Of a stretch of 64,000 bases of DNA, positions 24,564-37,826 are shown in pieces. The stretch is from positions 681,001 through 745,000 of the forward strand of contig RCTD01000004.1 in assembly GCA_014898415.1 (NCBI GenBank), read 5' to 3'. Every line of letters begins with the position of its first letter. The first letter of the stretch is position 1. This stretch comes from Stromatinia cepivora. Its lineage: Eukaryota > Ascomycota > Leotiomycetes > Helotiales > Sclerotiniaceae. The position numbers were made by a program, and so were the translations under genes. Under the pieces are notes generated by a model, which saw only the letters and a program-made list of their open reading frames with translations, did not search any database and was not told the DNA's origin.

Positions 24564-27500
24564 GGGTTTGGGAGAGGTTGATGTATTTCTGGGTTTGTTT
24601 GCGTTATAAGTATATGGGTATAAGATTTCCGTCTGTCTGGATAGAGTGGGTAGAGATTCGAATATACAAGGTATAGGATTCAGTATCTGGTTTGCGGGTT
24701 CCTCATTTTATGAACATTATAGTTACCAGATTTTCACCGTTGTATTCCAATTTTAGATGATTTATGAATTCAAAGTAATGCTTGATATATTCATGAAAAT
24801 TGAACCATATAATCCTACTATATCCTCCAAACTTCCAGATATCCACATCTTACCCATCACCAACCCTATAAATCCCAACCTATCCCTACAAACATCCATA
24901 AACGCATCCTAATTAGCGCCCATCCTCCAAATAAAGACCAGAAGGAATGAAAACTTAGAAACTCCGCAACAAGGACATAGAAAGATGAGCAAACGTAAAA
25001 CGAACTCCCGCTCAAACGACATCATTTCCTCGATCCACTAATTCGAAACTTGAGGGACTAGAAATCAAAGTATCTTATCCCATGGTAAATGATAAATAAG
25101 GTCGCTGATCTTCATTCCTTTCTCTATCTTGTATTCATATCTTCGATGCATCGTCCCGTCCCCATATAATATTTTCCACGGATGGTTATAGCACTAGTAC
25201 AATTAAAATACTAAATCACCTATATATATGTAAGATTTTACTCTTACCTCCGCCCGTGAGTAACTTTCCTGATAGTCAAGCTTGTTTATAGTACGCACTT
25301 GTATAGGATATATCGGCATAAACACTCATCTAGGATTATAGTAGATAACTTGTATAATTCTAGATCATAACGAGATATTCTCAAGTTCTTAATCCTCATT
25401 GAATTTTCTTCCTTAACTCAGATATCAGACACTACTCTCCAATCTCCAATCTCTACTCCCAATATCCCTATTCAACTTCAACAATCCCTCTCCATTATCC
25501 CAAAACAACTCAAACTTTGTTCCTCACTGTTCATACATCACTTAAACAATCTACATTCAATGTTCCATTCCCCCTGTAACATTCAGATGCACTATCCAAT
25601 ACTTTTGTTATCATCCTAACTCTACCCTCCTTCATACATCGGCGGATAATCATCCAGTTGATGGATATACCTTAGTGATTTCCTGAGAATTGGGAATGGA
25701 TTTCGCGATATGATGTAGTGGAATGTATCATAATTAATGATAAACGAGTACTTGGTACAGAATTCTCAGTGTATAAAACGACCTGAATTTTCCTTGGCAA
25801 TGAAGAATAAGATACGTCTTGATGAATTGTATCACAATCAATAAATGACTCCTCACTAAAGTATTCTCAGTGTATAAAATGATATAATGCTCCCCCGAAT
25901 CCTCTTCCCTTTTCCCCTTCTATTCTCTACAAACCCTCACATTTACAGGAAACAGCAACAAATACCTTTACATTATCCAATAACATACTATCCACAAACA
26001 AAAACTCGATATCCATCAAGACATCATCCCCACGCACAGCCCCAATACCCATAACCCTCTCCTTCCTCAAAACCAACCACCAACCTCATCTCCACCATCG
26101 CAAACCCATCCATCCATCGATCAATCTAACAACCCCAATCCTATCCCTCCGCATACACACAAGCGAAAGCAATCACACCATCACAACAACACAACAACTA
26201 CAAAACCCAACAAAAATCCCCCTCAAAGCTTTCCACACAAAGAACATGAACCCTAAGACCAAAACCAAACTCCCTTCCACACCCAAAACCTATCACATCA
26301 CTAGAAACAAAACACTCCTCTCGAAACCGAATATTACCAGCATCTATCAACCCATCTATTCATCCTCAACCCTAGAAAACAAAGAAGCCATATGAATAAA
26401 AGATATATATCTCTAACCTTTCATACTACAAAAACCTCTTATTTTGCAGTGGAGATTATACGGACCAGGAATTTTCTTGAAAAAATTGTGTAATTTTTCG
26501 AAATTCATTGAATTTAATATAAATTGCGAAATAATTAAAAAGTAATGTTAAATAAGTATAAGAACTATAAGAATTGAAGTTTTTAAATGATCTGATTTTT
26601 ATTTTTATAATTCCTTTGGAGGACGAGTTGTGAGGTAGGTTTTGAGATATTACTTGAAAAATAATAAAAGGAGTAATAACTTCTTTTATTATTTTCGGCA
26701 TTGAGGGGCCGGATTCAAAACTTGTATCTATACTTCCGAAATTTTGACGCAATACATATGACAACGATTCGATAGACAAGAAGGACCAGAAACCCAACAC
26801 AGCGTCCAGCACAAACCACTCAATCACTCAATCCGAAAAACTACACCAAGAAAAAAATTATTGATTTGGTGGTATGGAAGGGGATCGGGGAGGGACAGAA
26901 GATTAAATCCATGAGTTTGCGAGGAGTTTGATGAGCCAAAATTTTGTACGGGTGGCTCTTAGATCCTATACACGAACGACTGCGCTGTAGATCCAGCAGC
27001 ATAAAAGGTCTATGTTAGCAAGTATCCTTCCTGATATATATCAATGGTCAGATCAAGATGTAAAGAATTGCAGGTTGATCTCTAGAAGTCTTCATGGAAT
27101 GCCTGTCCTCAGCAAAGAGTTACAAATTAAAGTTGGAAAGGCTTTGAATGAAGAGAATGTGAAAACCGCAATTTTATCGAGGGGTCTTATAAGTGATATG
27201 CATCAGTGTTTTGGGCAATATTGAGTGGATGAAGACAATCAGGGCACAATGCCACATTGATGAGGTTTGCAAAGAAGTAGAAGATGATGGGTAGTATTCA
27301 AATGACATTCAGGATCTTGGAGATTTGAAGTTCTTGATGTTTCTTTTGACTTACTTTGGATTGGTAGTAGCGAATTAACCAATTTATCAATGATTGTATT
27401 TCCATCTCATATCAATCTCCCTTTATCCCGGCGGCCACCTTCACTGCCTCCACACTGGACCCCTTCTTATATTACTCATCCCCTTGATAATAATTTAGGG

Positions 27501-27849
27501 TTAGGCTCCGGTGATGGTGGCACCTTACAGATAAGCCTAACCCAATTGATTTGTTCAGATTGGCTCATGATCAGATTGGTGCTTGGTATGCCTTTATTTT
27601 ACAAACGTTGTATACAATTCTGATTCTTGCAAAATATGTAAATATATCAAGATTGGTTTGACTTCAAAAGGAGCTGCCGTATTAAAGAGAATGGTATTTA
27701 AGCGACTAAACTTTCCGGGGATATCGAAAGTCGTACAGCATGATTCCGATATGTTGTGAAGTCCGAAATGTTACACACAGAGACTTTAATAACAACTTCA
27801 CACACTTACTCAAAAAAATGAGGGCCGTTGCTATTTCTTTTCGCAAACC
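24564..27849. other. Spacer with G-poor strand-asymmetric block
   Basis: No gene recognised. Between about 24,840 and 26,400 the + strand is very poor in G (the line at 26041-26100 has a single G) and rich in C and A. Pyrimidine- and AT-rich sequence follows. A 70-residue open frame at 27012-27224 has plausible composition but no recognisable domain. Confidence 0.5.
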
Positions 27850-29032
27850 ATGCTATGCCAAAATTGCCAATATCTCTTTGAGGGCTCAACTGCGAATGTG
27901 GAGCCACTAGCTTCTATGAACTGTCAAGTCCTTCGCAGAACCCAGAATGCAAAGAGCTTCTCAGTCCTATCAGACCCCGTAGGATGTATTCTATGCCACA
28001 AGATATGGCAATGGTTCCTTTCGAAAAATAAAGGCAAAACACTTCCATCTTCCTACCTCTTCAAAAGCGAAATTCGTGTAACCAGCCGAGGAATTCGATG
28101 GATAGACACTGAGATCTTTGATGTCGTGGATGTAGAGGAGCGTCTTGGTCGTGCGATCATAGAACTTAGGATATTAGATGATGATTTGGCTAAAAGTATG
28201 CATTTATTGGTCATGATTTTTCACCGATATCCTCTCATATTTACAGTATGTGATTATTGCTGAGACTTTTTACTTAGAAGTTACGCCGTATTCTGATATG
28301 CTGATCGCTCAGCATAATACAAACTCCGAAGACGCACTGAAGCTTGCTTCGAGCTGGATACAAGAATGTTTGTTCACACATAAATCATGTAGGCAGAATG
28401 CTAGGGAGTGCACCAAAATGCCCACTCGTCTTCTTGAGCTCGATCAGCCCCACCCAGGCCATGTTCGACTACAATCAGTACTCTCGACACAGAAATATAT
28501 GACACTTAGTCATTGTTGGGGTTGTAGTAAGCCACTTAGGCTATTGAAAGAGACCTTCGAACAACTGCAGAAGGGTATTCCGACGAGTTCGTTACCAAAA
28601 ACCTTTAGCGACACTGTAAAAGTTGTACGGACGCTGGGAATTCGTTACCTCTGGATCGACTCGCTTTGCATATTCCAAGATTCATTGGATGACTGGAAGC
28701 GCGAGGCTTACTCAATGTGTGATGTGTACCGTGGATCATTTTGTAACATTGCCGCCACTGCATCCGAAGGAAGTGAGGGTGGGCTTTTCCGCAGCAGAGA
28801 TCCTAGATTGGTTTCCCCTCTCGTCATAACAACCGAGTACACCGACTATGAGAACAAAACCTTACTCGGAGAGTTCACATACTTCAGCGACATTGTTCAT
28901 GATCACGATCAGCCACTTTTACATCGAGGCTGGGTCGTGCAGGAACCATCAAACAAATACCACTCATTATCCAACCCAATCCTAAACAATAAAAGATCAA
29001 TATCTGCAAGTAAATCAAACAATCGAATATAA
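27850..29032 (+). pseudogene. HET-domain gene, truncated
   Basis: Two exons, 27850-28195 and 28278-29032, 366 aa. The start MLCQNCQYLFEG is typical of HET proteins. The HET domain, whose members trigger heterokaryon incompatibility cell death in several fungi, is visible from about 200 on: KYMTLSHCWG, then LGIRYLWIDSLCIFQDS, DVYRGSFCNIAATAS and LLHRGWVVQE. Straight after that last block, where family members normally continue into the second half of the domain and a long C-terminal region, the sequence switches to an unrelated 28-residue tail rich in Asn and Ser and ends at 29032. HET proteins are usually 600-900 aa. The intact exons with no internal stop suggest a recent loss, so it could instead be a short expressed variant. 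I call it a pseudogene because the domain is cut. Confidence 0.75.
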
Positions 29033-30609
29033 AAAATAATCACAATATTGAGATGATTTGAATATGAATTGATGGGTTTTGATTAGGTAGACAGGTAGGT
29101 AGATATTATATGATGTAAGGAATTATCTATGAATAATCAAATATCTTCTGCGGTATGTCGAAGCAATGCGACATGATTCCCACGAAAAAGGAATATGAAA
29201 ATGTCAGGGTTTTTGTAATATATGACTTCTTTTCTGTATTATTCCTGCCTCTACTTTGGTAAACATGCACTTGCATCGCGAAGTGGAATGAGTCAAATGT
29301 ATTTTAACATTATCAAGAAGTGTCGCCTGAAATATCGCATGCTCGGTACATGATGGATTAACAATAACTTTTGGAAATAATAAATGAAAGGCAAGAATAA
29401 ATGATTTGAACATATGGTAAATGGATTGAATTGTTGAAATTCACACCGGGTGATCCGAAAACAAATACCAAAATACCTCGGAGGTTTGGGACAAGGAAGC
29501 TAGGAGTCGATTGACTGAGCTCCATGACCTTTCCCCGCAGAAGTATATATGTTTATGTGTCTGATGGTAGTGGTTGAGCGCATAGAATTATGATAAACGT
29601 TGGAGTGTTCGCGAACGCAAGGTAGAGTGAGTGGTCGATAGTTTCGTAGATCACTCTTAGAGAGCCTTGGATAGAGTTGATGTGGTCGTCATGACATGGT
29701 AATCGATAGTTGATCGTCCAGATGTGGTTCGTGTCGATCGTGTGCAAGAGTATTCAATGAGTCGCATGATCTTAGTTGATTGGCGAGATTATTGTGGCTA
29801 GAGGTTTCTGCCTGGTGAGCCACATTTAAGCCACAAAATGCTTAATCATCATCACCCAGAACTTCGAGCAGAATCGGCGTGATATTTCTCCGACCGAAGT
29901 TAAACCGAATGCCAAGACCGCGAACCTGGAGATTATACGGTATACTACTAGGTACTCACGAGTCGTAATCTTCTTTAGGTCATTGTCCCGAAATTCATAA
30001 ATTGTACATTACCGTATAAACTCGACAAACTGGATATGGGTCTAACCCAATTCATTTAAGGATGGGGATATATGATTGGAAGAATTAACAAAGTGGATAG
30101 TTTTGTTATCCATTTTTGGCTGGAAGCGAGGAAAACTATTATTAGCATTGAGTTTCCCCGCTCACCTTACTCTGTATATCTCTAACGGCATTGTCACCCC
30201 CATCTGAAGATTTTTATTCGCATGCATGAATAGCATCATCGTTGGATATGCGCTCGCTGTGCCTTACCTTAATGAGCTTCCAAGCGAAGATCTCATCACC
30301 TTTCGCGATCTTAAAAACCGGTTCTTAAACCAGACTTGCGTAACAACTTCTGCACATCAAGGCTGGTAGTGCTTGTGGAACGCTGGCATCTAATGTACCA
30401 TTGGATAAATGTTGAAGATGATCACTCCTTTAGCTAGAATCGAATAGCCTCGGGTTAACCCCGCAAAGGTAAGGTAATTCAGGTACATGTCTTTGTTTTT
30501 ACTTCTTCTCTTAAAGTTTGGCTTTGCCCACCTCTTACCTGCCTCCCTTCTTCTTACCCCTCTCTATTTGTACTACCCTCTTTCGCCGTCTGCTTTTCAA
30601 TCTTGAGGT
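29033..30609. other. Intergenic, HET remnant to carboxylesterase
   Basis: No gene seen. If the HET gene was truncated by a rearrangement, this is where remnants of its 3' half would be expected; I found none in the open frames. The last about 150 bases are pyrimidine-rich, as is common just upstream of fungal start codons. Confidence 0.5.
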
Positions 30610-32418
30610 ATGAAGGTTTCAGCATTCTTGATTTCTGCCATTGCAGCATCTGCGAAGGCTTCTGCCCTTCTGCAAAGTCGTCAATCGAATTGGACCGTCG
30701 GTCAAACAGTTCAGACGACCAGTGGTCCAGTCAACGGACATGCTGCGTTGAATGAGTCCCAAGTATCCGAATACTTGGGAATTCCATTCGCCAAACCACC
30801 CCTTGGGCACCTGAGATTCGCTGCACCGGTGGTATATAATGGCACTGCGACGCTGAATGGTACCAATTTTGTAAGTCAAACCCTGGAGGTATCTACTTCC
30901 AATGAATCGCTGACACAATCGATAGGGTTATAGCTGTCCTGCTCAAGCTACCACGTATAACACTACACTAGTCGAGAAGTCAAATGTTTCTTTGGCAATA
31001 GGATTACCACTTCTACAAACAGTTGGAACTCCTTCGACGACACAAAGCGAAGATTGCTTGACATTAAATGTGTGGACGAAGCCACAGACCGGCGACGCCA
31101 AGAAGGCTGTATTAGTATGGGTCTATGGAGGCGGTTTCAATAGCGGGTCTAGTTCCACCCCATCGATGAATGGACAACATATTGTAGAACAAGAGGATGT
31201 GATTGTGGTGTCTATCAAGTAGGTTTTAAGTTGCTCGAACTTTTAAAGCTTTGCTGATCAAGAACTAGCTATCGAGTTAATATTTTTGGCTTTCCGGGAG
31301 ATCCAGACAGTCCCGCGAATCTCGGACTTCTAGATCAAAGATTGGCCGTCGAGTGGGTTCGTGACAATATTGAAAACTTTGGTGGTGATACATCCCGTAT
31401 CATTATATTCGGACAATCAGCTGGCTCAGCATCCGTCGACTTGTACAATTATGCTTGGGTAGAAGACCCTATTGTTGCTGGTTTCATTCCAGAATCTGGT
31501 ACAGCTTTGAGTTGGGGTTTGCCAGATCAAGCAGAAAATGTTGCTCTAGCTTGGTATAACGTTACTGAAGCAGTTGGTTGTGGTGGTGCATCCTCTGGCA
31601 ATGTTACTGCTTGCATGCGCACCAAAACTACAACGGAAATTATAAATGGCATATCTGCCACCTCTGGATCTGGAGGTACTTTAGGAAGCTTTGGTCCCAC
31701 TGTCGATGAGATTGTGGTGTTTTCCAACTATACTGAACGCTCATTAGCCGGAAATTTTACAAAAAAGCCACTGCTAATTGGAAATAATGACAATGAAGCC
31801 GGTTTGTACATCGCCACAAGCTCCCTGCAAGGTTTAAGCTATCCCGATTCCTACTGGAAAACCTTCAATTTGATCGGGTTTACTTGCCCAACTGCTTACC
31901 GCGCGAACTACTCAATCCAGGCCGATGTTACCACCTGGCGTTATCGCTATTTCGGTTCCTTCCCTGACACAATGATCGTTCCAAATGCAGGTGCATGGCA
32001 TGCCGCCGAAATCCCTCTTCTTTTCGATACAAACATCGCCAACCCTCCCGAGACAACTGAGCAAATAGCTATCGGAAAATATATGCGTGGAGCGTGGGCT
32101 GCATTCGCCAAGGATCCTGAAAATGGCTTGACGAATTATGGATGGCCAAAATATGAGCCTGGAAAGGATACACTCATTAGATTAGCTTACAATAATCAGA
32201 CGGGTATAAATATTGCCAATCCGTCTTTATATGATGCGGATTGCCCCATAACAGCCGCTGCTAGTACTAGTTCAAATGGTTCAACGTCCACTTCGACGGG
32301 GACTGCGACAAGTAGTTCAGCACCCGCAACGGCATCTTCTTCCGGAGCAGGAAGTTTGGAACTTGGTTTTATGGGACTGGTGAGCGTAATGGGAATTGGA
32401 ATGGCTTTCTTATTGTAA
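30610..32418 (+). CDS. Secreted GPI-anchored type-B carboxylesterase
   Basis: Three exons: 30610-30870, 30926-31218, 31269-32418, 567 aa. A signal peptide (MKVSAFLISAIAASAKASA) precedes an alpha/beta-hydrolase of the carboxylesterase/cholinesterase type. Visible blocks: YLGIPFAKPPLGHLRF, SEDCLTLNVW, VWVYGGGFNSG (oxyanion hole), nucleophile elbow FGQSAGSASV with Ser235, a probable acid Glu361 in NDNEAG, and His429 in AWHAAEIP. The last about 50 residues are a Ser/Thr-rich stalk followed by a small-residue site and a hydrophobic tail (LGFMGLVSVMGIGMAFLL), a GPI-anchor signal. It is therefore likely tethered to the plasma membrane or wall. Substrate unknown; ester, lipid or xenobiotic hydrolysis are all possible. 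Many potential N-glycosylation sites are present. Confidence 0.9.
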
Positions 32419-33706
32419 TGTTTAACTAAGGCGAAAGATATACATGGTAATCTACAGGCTGATTGCACATAGAATATGAAGAAGATCAATTTGTTCTAGA
32501 ATCACGCTTTTATTGTAACCTTATGAAAAAGTTACATCCAAGTTTCCTCCTACTCATCTATCAGTAACAGCAAATCTACTACGCTGTACATCAATTGCCT
32601 GCGAATTTTCGATCTCGCAATCTCGCAAAGCTAAGGTGTACTATCCAAGAATATTCAACCGACGAATAAATAGAATTTAAAGTCTTGATATTATATCAAA
32701 GCTCCTCCGTTCTGAGTCTATAATCCAAATTTCGGATGATAAGCTTGATTGCATCGGACAAACGTTCCTCAGGAAGCTTGTTATACATTGAAATAAAACT
32801 AAAGTCATACCATGATAAATATCTTCTGCAGATATTGCCCTCCATGAGTCCAGGTTCATAAGGTCCATGACTCGGACAAGATGACAAAGTCATCATGACA
32901 TTCCACCGTTTCGTTATTCATAAATTCCAAAATCGTTGTATGATTGTCAGCTTGGGACTGGAATGGACCTTTCACATCAAACGCCATATTGTCCTTATAT
33001 TCCGAGATCGACATCTTTAACTATCGAATTGTGATTCAAGTAAATGTTTTCCTGCTCAAATTAATAAAAAGCGTCGTTTAGCTTTCTAGGGGCGAGATAT
33101 AATATGGCCAACCATGAACAACAAACAACACCCAAGTCCGCACAAAAGCAAAACTTACTTAAAGATCAATCCATCAAGATTATCTATAAATACTTGCACT
33201 CCGTTAGATCAGGAAGTTCCTGAACTTCCTTTATATAAGCTAAAGATTGAATGAAATACACAATATACAAGAAGGAATCATATATATACATTTAAGGATA
33301 CAGAAAGTGTTTTGATTGTTCAGGTGGGTAGGATGCTGGATTATATGCTATTCAGAAGATCTCACCTCTTACCAATCTTTTAGGATTGAATGTGGTGTGT
33401 CTCATATTCCAATGCAGAAAGGTATATTGCTATCCCGAAAGACCTTTCATTTGTGCCGACTACCTGCAGGCTATTACACGCACTTCCAGATGCCCAACAT
33501 ATCAGCATATATATCCTTTAAAATAAATAATTGTTGCCGATGCAAAACTATTCATACAAATAGAGCTAACTATAGCTGGGATCGGGCTTAAAGAATGAAG
33601 GGCATCACTAGACAAATAAAAGAAATAAAGGTATAAAACCGCAAGAGTAAGCAAAACCTCCTGCATCCTTACTCCATACCTCTCATAAAACCCAAGTAAG
33701 GAAACA
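32419..33706. other. Intergenic between convergent genes
   Basis: Lies between the 3' ends of the carboxylesterase (+) and the DUF7924 gene (-). No gene recognised; short open frames show no domains. Confidence 0.5.
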
Positions 33707-35169
33707 CTATCCACTTTTATACATGGATTGTGGAGGTGAAATAGGTCTCGCTTTTCCGCATAGAAAACTTTCCCCTGACGAAATTGTCGTGCAAACTTGA
33801 GGTATGAAACAGGATTGTTCTTTGGCTAGAGCATCCATCTCGGACCAAAGCTGATGGGATGGTCCATATGTATCTTCATCATCATCATGTTCCTCATTTT
33901 CCTCATCTTCGTGAGAAACTTTTTCTTCACGAGAGACTGCTATTTCACGGGAGAATATTTCTTCGTACTGACGACGTGAATAAGCAACAAGATCATCCCG
34001 TAACATCAAACTTTTTCTTCTACCACGATCCTGCAGATTCCGCACCTGCATTTTCCCTCTTTTATAGTCGAGGAAATTTCCCGTCATAGCAACACTATCC
34101 AATTGAAACTGATGGTATTCTCTTTTCTTCGTAAGAGGATCTTGCACCACATAATGGGCGAACGTATTTAATAGTAGGCCATTGCAACTGAAGGTCGAGA
34201 TAGAAGAGGAGCCCACGGGATCAGGGCGATTAATATATGATAGAGCTTGCTCTCTGCCATACACCATACTAGCTCCATCGTAGGCTGCTTGGAGGTTCGC
34301 AAGAGGTATACTACTGCAGGGAGACTTGAATTCTCCACCAAAATGAGCGAGCGTTATTGAGTCATAGCCGGGTCTGACAATTGCTGCACCACCTAATTCA
34401 TCACGGACCGGAAAAGGTTTGAACATATCCATCTCTAGACCTTCTAAAACATCGGGGTGTGCAGACGGCAGGCCATTATTAAATCCTACGTTCTTGGGGA
34501 AATCGGTTTGTGCCTGATTATATGATTTGATATAACCATCACTATCTGCCTTGAGAAGTAGCGGAATGCATTCCTGCACAATTGCGTGTTTGTTGTTATT
34601 GTGCCTCCTTATAGTATTTTTATAGTCTCGGAACATTGATTCGGTGGGTGATGCCGACCTACGCGTTCGATTGAGTTCCACAATCAACTCTTCATGATTT
34701 GTCGGTGGTCGTGCTTCTGATCCGCGATCAGTAAGAATGCCATTTGCCTGCGCTCTATTTGCAAAAGCGGCATTGGTTGTGGATATTGTGTTCGATGAGC
34801 TGTTGCTTCCATTACTCTTGCTGCCCCCACTGCCACTGGATTTGCTGTTCCCGTAACCCTGATCGTTCAACTTCGTGCTTTGATTTTCGCCTCTATTCAT
34901 CCTCTCCCATTCTTTAAGGTTTTGCTTTGTCAATCGTGCGCGTTTGAGCGTCCTAGGTGCTGGAGTTGCGATGGGCTCTTCGGAAGCTGGTCTTTTCTTC
35001 GCTTTCGAGTTCTGGAATACCAGATGGCCATCCATACTATAGTAAAATAAGTACGACAAGATAATCCAAGAGGTATATTCGTAGGTTTTACCTGGGAGCT
35101 TGAGAAACAATATCTATTGGATATTGCTCTATCATTTTCTTCTTCAGTCGAGAGCGTAGGCGCCGACAT
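33707..35169 (-). CDS. DUF7924-type protein, possible PD-(D/E)XK fold
   Basis: Preferred model has two exons, 35169-35092 and 35011-33707 (80-nt intron, GTAAAA donor, TTCCAG acceptor), 460 aa. The N-terminus is basic, with KRARLTKQNLKEWERMN, then a Ser/Gly/Asn-rich stretch. The conserved core (about 150-390) contains FNNGLPSAHPDVLEGLE, GYDSITLAHFGGEFKSP, NLQAAYDGASMVYGR and HYVVQDPLTKKREYHQFQLD. This type is very common and expanded in Leotiomycete genomes and carries no assigned function. The D243-x9-E253-F-K255 spacing resembles the active-site pattern of PD-(D/E)XK nucleases, which is my inference. The C-terminus has an acidic Glu/Asp run (about 400-415). The first exon is uncertain; an unspliced start at 35110 or 35032 is possible. 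Confidence 0.7.
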
Positions 35170-36077
35170 GTCTATTTATTTTTGCGATGCATACATTGTT
35201 TGCCCAAGTAGGCGCATGTGTGGCCGTGCTTTGCGTTGACCAATCAATTCCTCAAGTTCTCAATGCATTATGCTGAACAATCGCTGCACATCTCAATTCT
35301 TTTATCGCCTACCAATGCCTTCTTCATTTTGCAAGTTTAGTAAACCATGAAACAAACATATGATGAAACCCAAGAATAGAACAACCAGTCGATCAAGGAG
35401 TCAAGAACACAAGAAAGTTATTGCTGCCCTAAGAAGCATAGCCTCCCGCAAGCGTTTTTGATAGTGAATAGACATCTGGTGGATATATATAGGCATAAAC
35501 CTGATTCCGCAAGTCAAGATACATCTACAACCCCTAGTAGAAACCATCGTAGAAACCATCATAGAAACCATCATAGAATGAACACGAAACATTAAGTCTG
35601 TATGAAAGGTGCTTCGGAGTCCAGCAGGTTCATAAATATCCAGCTTGGCAAGTCTTTATTTAGGACCCTGGGATCCAATACTGGACATCCGAAATGGTCT
35701 ATCTAATACCACCTCGGCTCCTTGATCGTTTCGGGGAAGATTTATCTCTGTAGCTCACTCTCTTTCAAACCGTGCCTCTGAGCCTTAAGCTTTAATAAGC
35801 CAATCAAGTAGGAACTGCTGATATTGCAGGGTTGGTCATTGCCTTCCTTGAGATGAAGCGTAACGAGTTCTTGTTTATTGCTAACTTCAAAGTCTACCCT
35901 TTTTTCTGATTTTGCCATCTCTTTCTAGGGTAGAGCGGCTTTGAATGAAGTCCAACACAGCTTGTGTTTATGCTCTAACCAAACTCAATATTACCCCTTC
36001 TAAGTCCTCAACCCTCTTTTCTCCCCATCGCCTCATCTACTCCCCTTTGCCCTCGATACCACATAAGGCTCCTCTCC
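35170..36077. other. Intergenic
   Basis: Upstream of the DUF7924 gene and downstream of the BTB-type gene. A short repeat of the form ATCATAGAAACC / ATCGTAGAAACC occurs three to four times at about 35,540-35,580. No gene seen. Confidence 0.5.
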
Positions 36078-37826
36078 TCACTCCCCCAAAAATCCCCTTT
36101 GTAAATTCCTCCCCTTCTCCCCACTAACAGCATCCAACCTCACAGCCACCAATACGCATTCCCACTCCACCTTCGCATTTGCCAATCTCTTTCCCGCCAT
36201 TCCCAAACCTTGCCCTCCACCTGCATGATTCTGGACCCTCAACCTCCACTGTCCCGATTTAATAATCCATCTGTCATCTTTCCGTGCTCCCAGACCTGTA
36301 CTTGTATTCATCGGGACTGCCATCCCATGTCCTATTTTTCTCCTCTTACTACTTCCTTGACTACCAGTACTAGAATCCTCATCCACAGCCCCTCCAGTAT
36401 CAACCACCTTCCTATCACACACCACCCCACAGTCATCCCCGACAACCACCCTAACCATCTCCTCACTCAATCCACTCTTCCCCGGACTAGCCGGCTCACT
36501 ACTTGCGCCGCCATCCTTCATTAATAGACCCAACGGTTGTTTAACCGGCAGATTCAATTTCGTAGCAACAACCTCCAATAATCTACCCATCCGCGTTTTC
36601 GTTTCCCCAAAGAATTCTAAGCGCATAGTGTTCCAATGGAGTAAGGTAGCCGAATCACCGATTTCGAGAATAAGTTCATGGGGGGCAGAATCTGCGAAAG
36701 GACGCTGGTAATGCACGTAGCCTATAGATGATCGGAGCGGGTTTGGAGTGGTAAGAGGTTCAGGGGACGGGGCGGTAGATAATGGGATATCGGTTAGAAT
36801 GGAGAGACCTGATTGTCTGATATCTGGTAGTCGGATTGTGATTTCTGATTTATTACGCAGTAGATTATAGGAAATTGAATGAGGGATTAGTGTTTGTTCA
36901 AGACCTTTGAGATGGAAATATCGACAATCTCGTAAGAGTTCAGCACGATGTTCTGAACTGCGAATTTCGAGTGGGTAACCACGGAGAAGATGGAGGATTT
37001 CGAAAAAGGTTTTCGCGGAGCGATTGGGTACTGATGGCGGTAGGATGGATGGGGGTCTAAGAAGTCCTTCCCTATTTAGGCCAGGAAACACTTCAGTAGG
37101 AGAGCTGAAGAAAACAGCGAAGCCCAAAGAGAAATAGTTAGGACTATTGCCCGGATCAGAAAAAAGTTCGCGTGGGATTTGAAATTCTTGATTTCCGACT
37201 GTTATAAAGATATTTTCTTCATATAGCTGAGAAATTAATCGCGGTACTGCCTTGAGTTAACATTGATCATTACGTGGGCGAGCGAGGAGACAAACATGAA
37301 TAGAATTGAGCATCAGCAAATAACTTCACAAAATGACTTGCGTCCCTCGGCGCAACATGATACCCTTGCAAATGAAGTGATATATCCTTGAATGTAATCG
37401 GATCGCGATCAATATACAGGGTCCTAATAGCTGTATTTGGATCATCTCCATTTTCTTCCGCTCTCCTCAGTTGACATTGAAAATATTGGGAAAAGTATGA
37501 GGGTGCTCTAGGTTTCTTAGCTTGTGATCTCATCGCCAATCTCTCATCATTTGTCTCCCACGATACACGAGAAAGGAACAATACATACCATCAGAACTCA
37601 AACTAGCACCACTCAACCGAAAAAGTTCCGTCCCGATCTGAATTGGAAAAACCTTCTCATGAGGTAAATATTTCGGAATATCCGTATTCAATTTTCTTGC
37701 CTCTGGATCTCTTGCTGTTCCAGGGGGATCTGCCATTCCTGCGGCACCTGAAGCTTCTGGTAGTATATTCCTAAAATTCATTTCTACAACCCCATTACCT
37801 CTTCCCATCGTGGCTCTATGGTCCAT
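36078..37826 (-). CDS. BTB/K_tetra-like protein with two BTB-type units
   Basis: Three exons: 37826-37589, 37520-37296, 37246-36078, 543 aa. Two similar units are visible. The first (about 50-140) has VFPIQIGTELFRLSGASLSS, PSYFSQYF and LYIDRDPITFKDISLHLQGY. The second (about 165-255) has NIFITVGNQEFQIPRELF, SPNYFSLGF and KTFFEILHLLRGYPL. This matches the K_tetra/BTB fold, with the usual order of a 'v.vgg..f.v....L' strand, a 'fF..lf' helix and a 'D.dp..F..il.ylrg' segment. Comparable double-unit proteins exist in yeast (YLR108C/YDR132C type). BTB domains mediate protein-protein contacts, often as adaptors for cullin-3 ubiquitin ligases; no partner can be read from the sequence. For intron 1, two closer TAG/AAG acceptors break the frame, while the CAAG acceptor at 37521 restores it. 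The C-terminal half has a Ser-rich linker and a basic KRRKIGHG patch. Confidence 0.82.

Noticed and set aside
27012..27224. 70-residue open frame upstream of the HET gene
   Set aside because: No recognisable domain and no adjoining exons; cannot support a gene.
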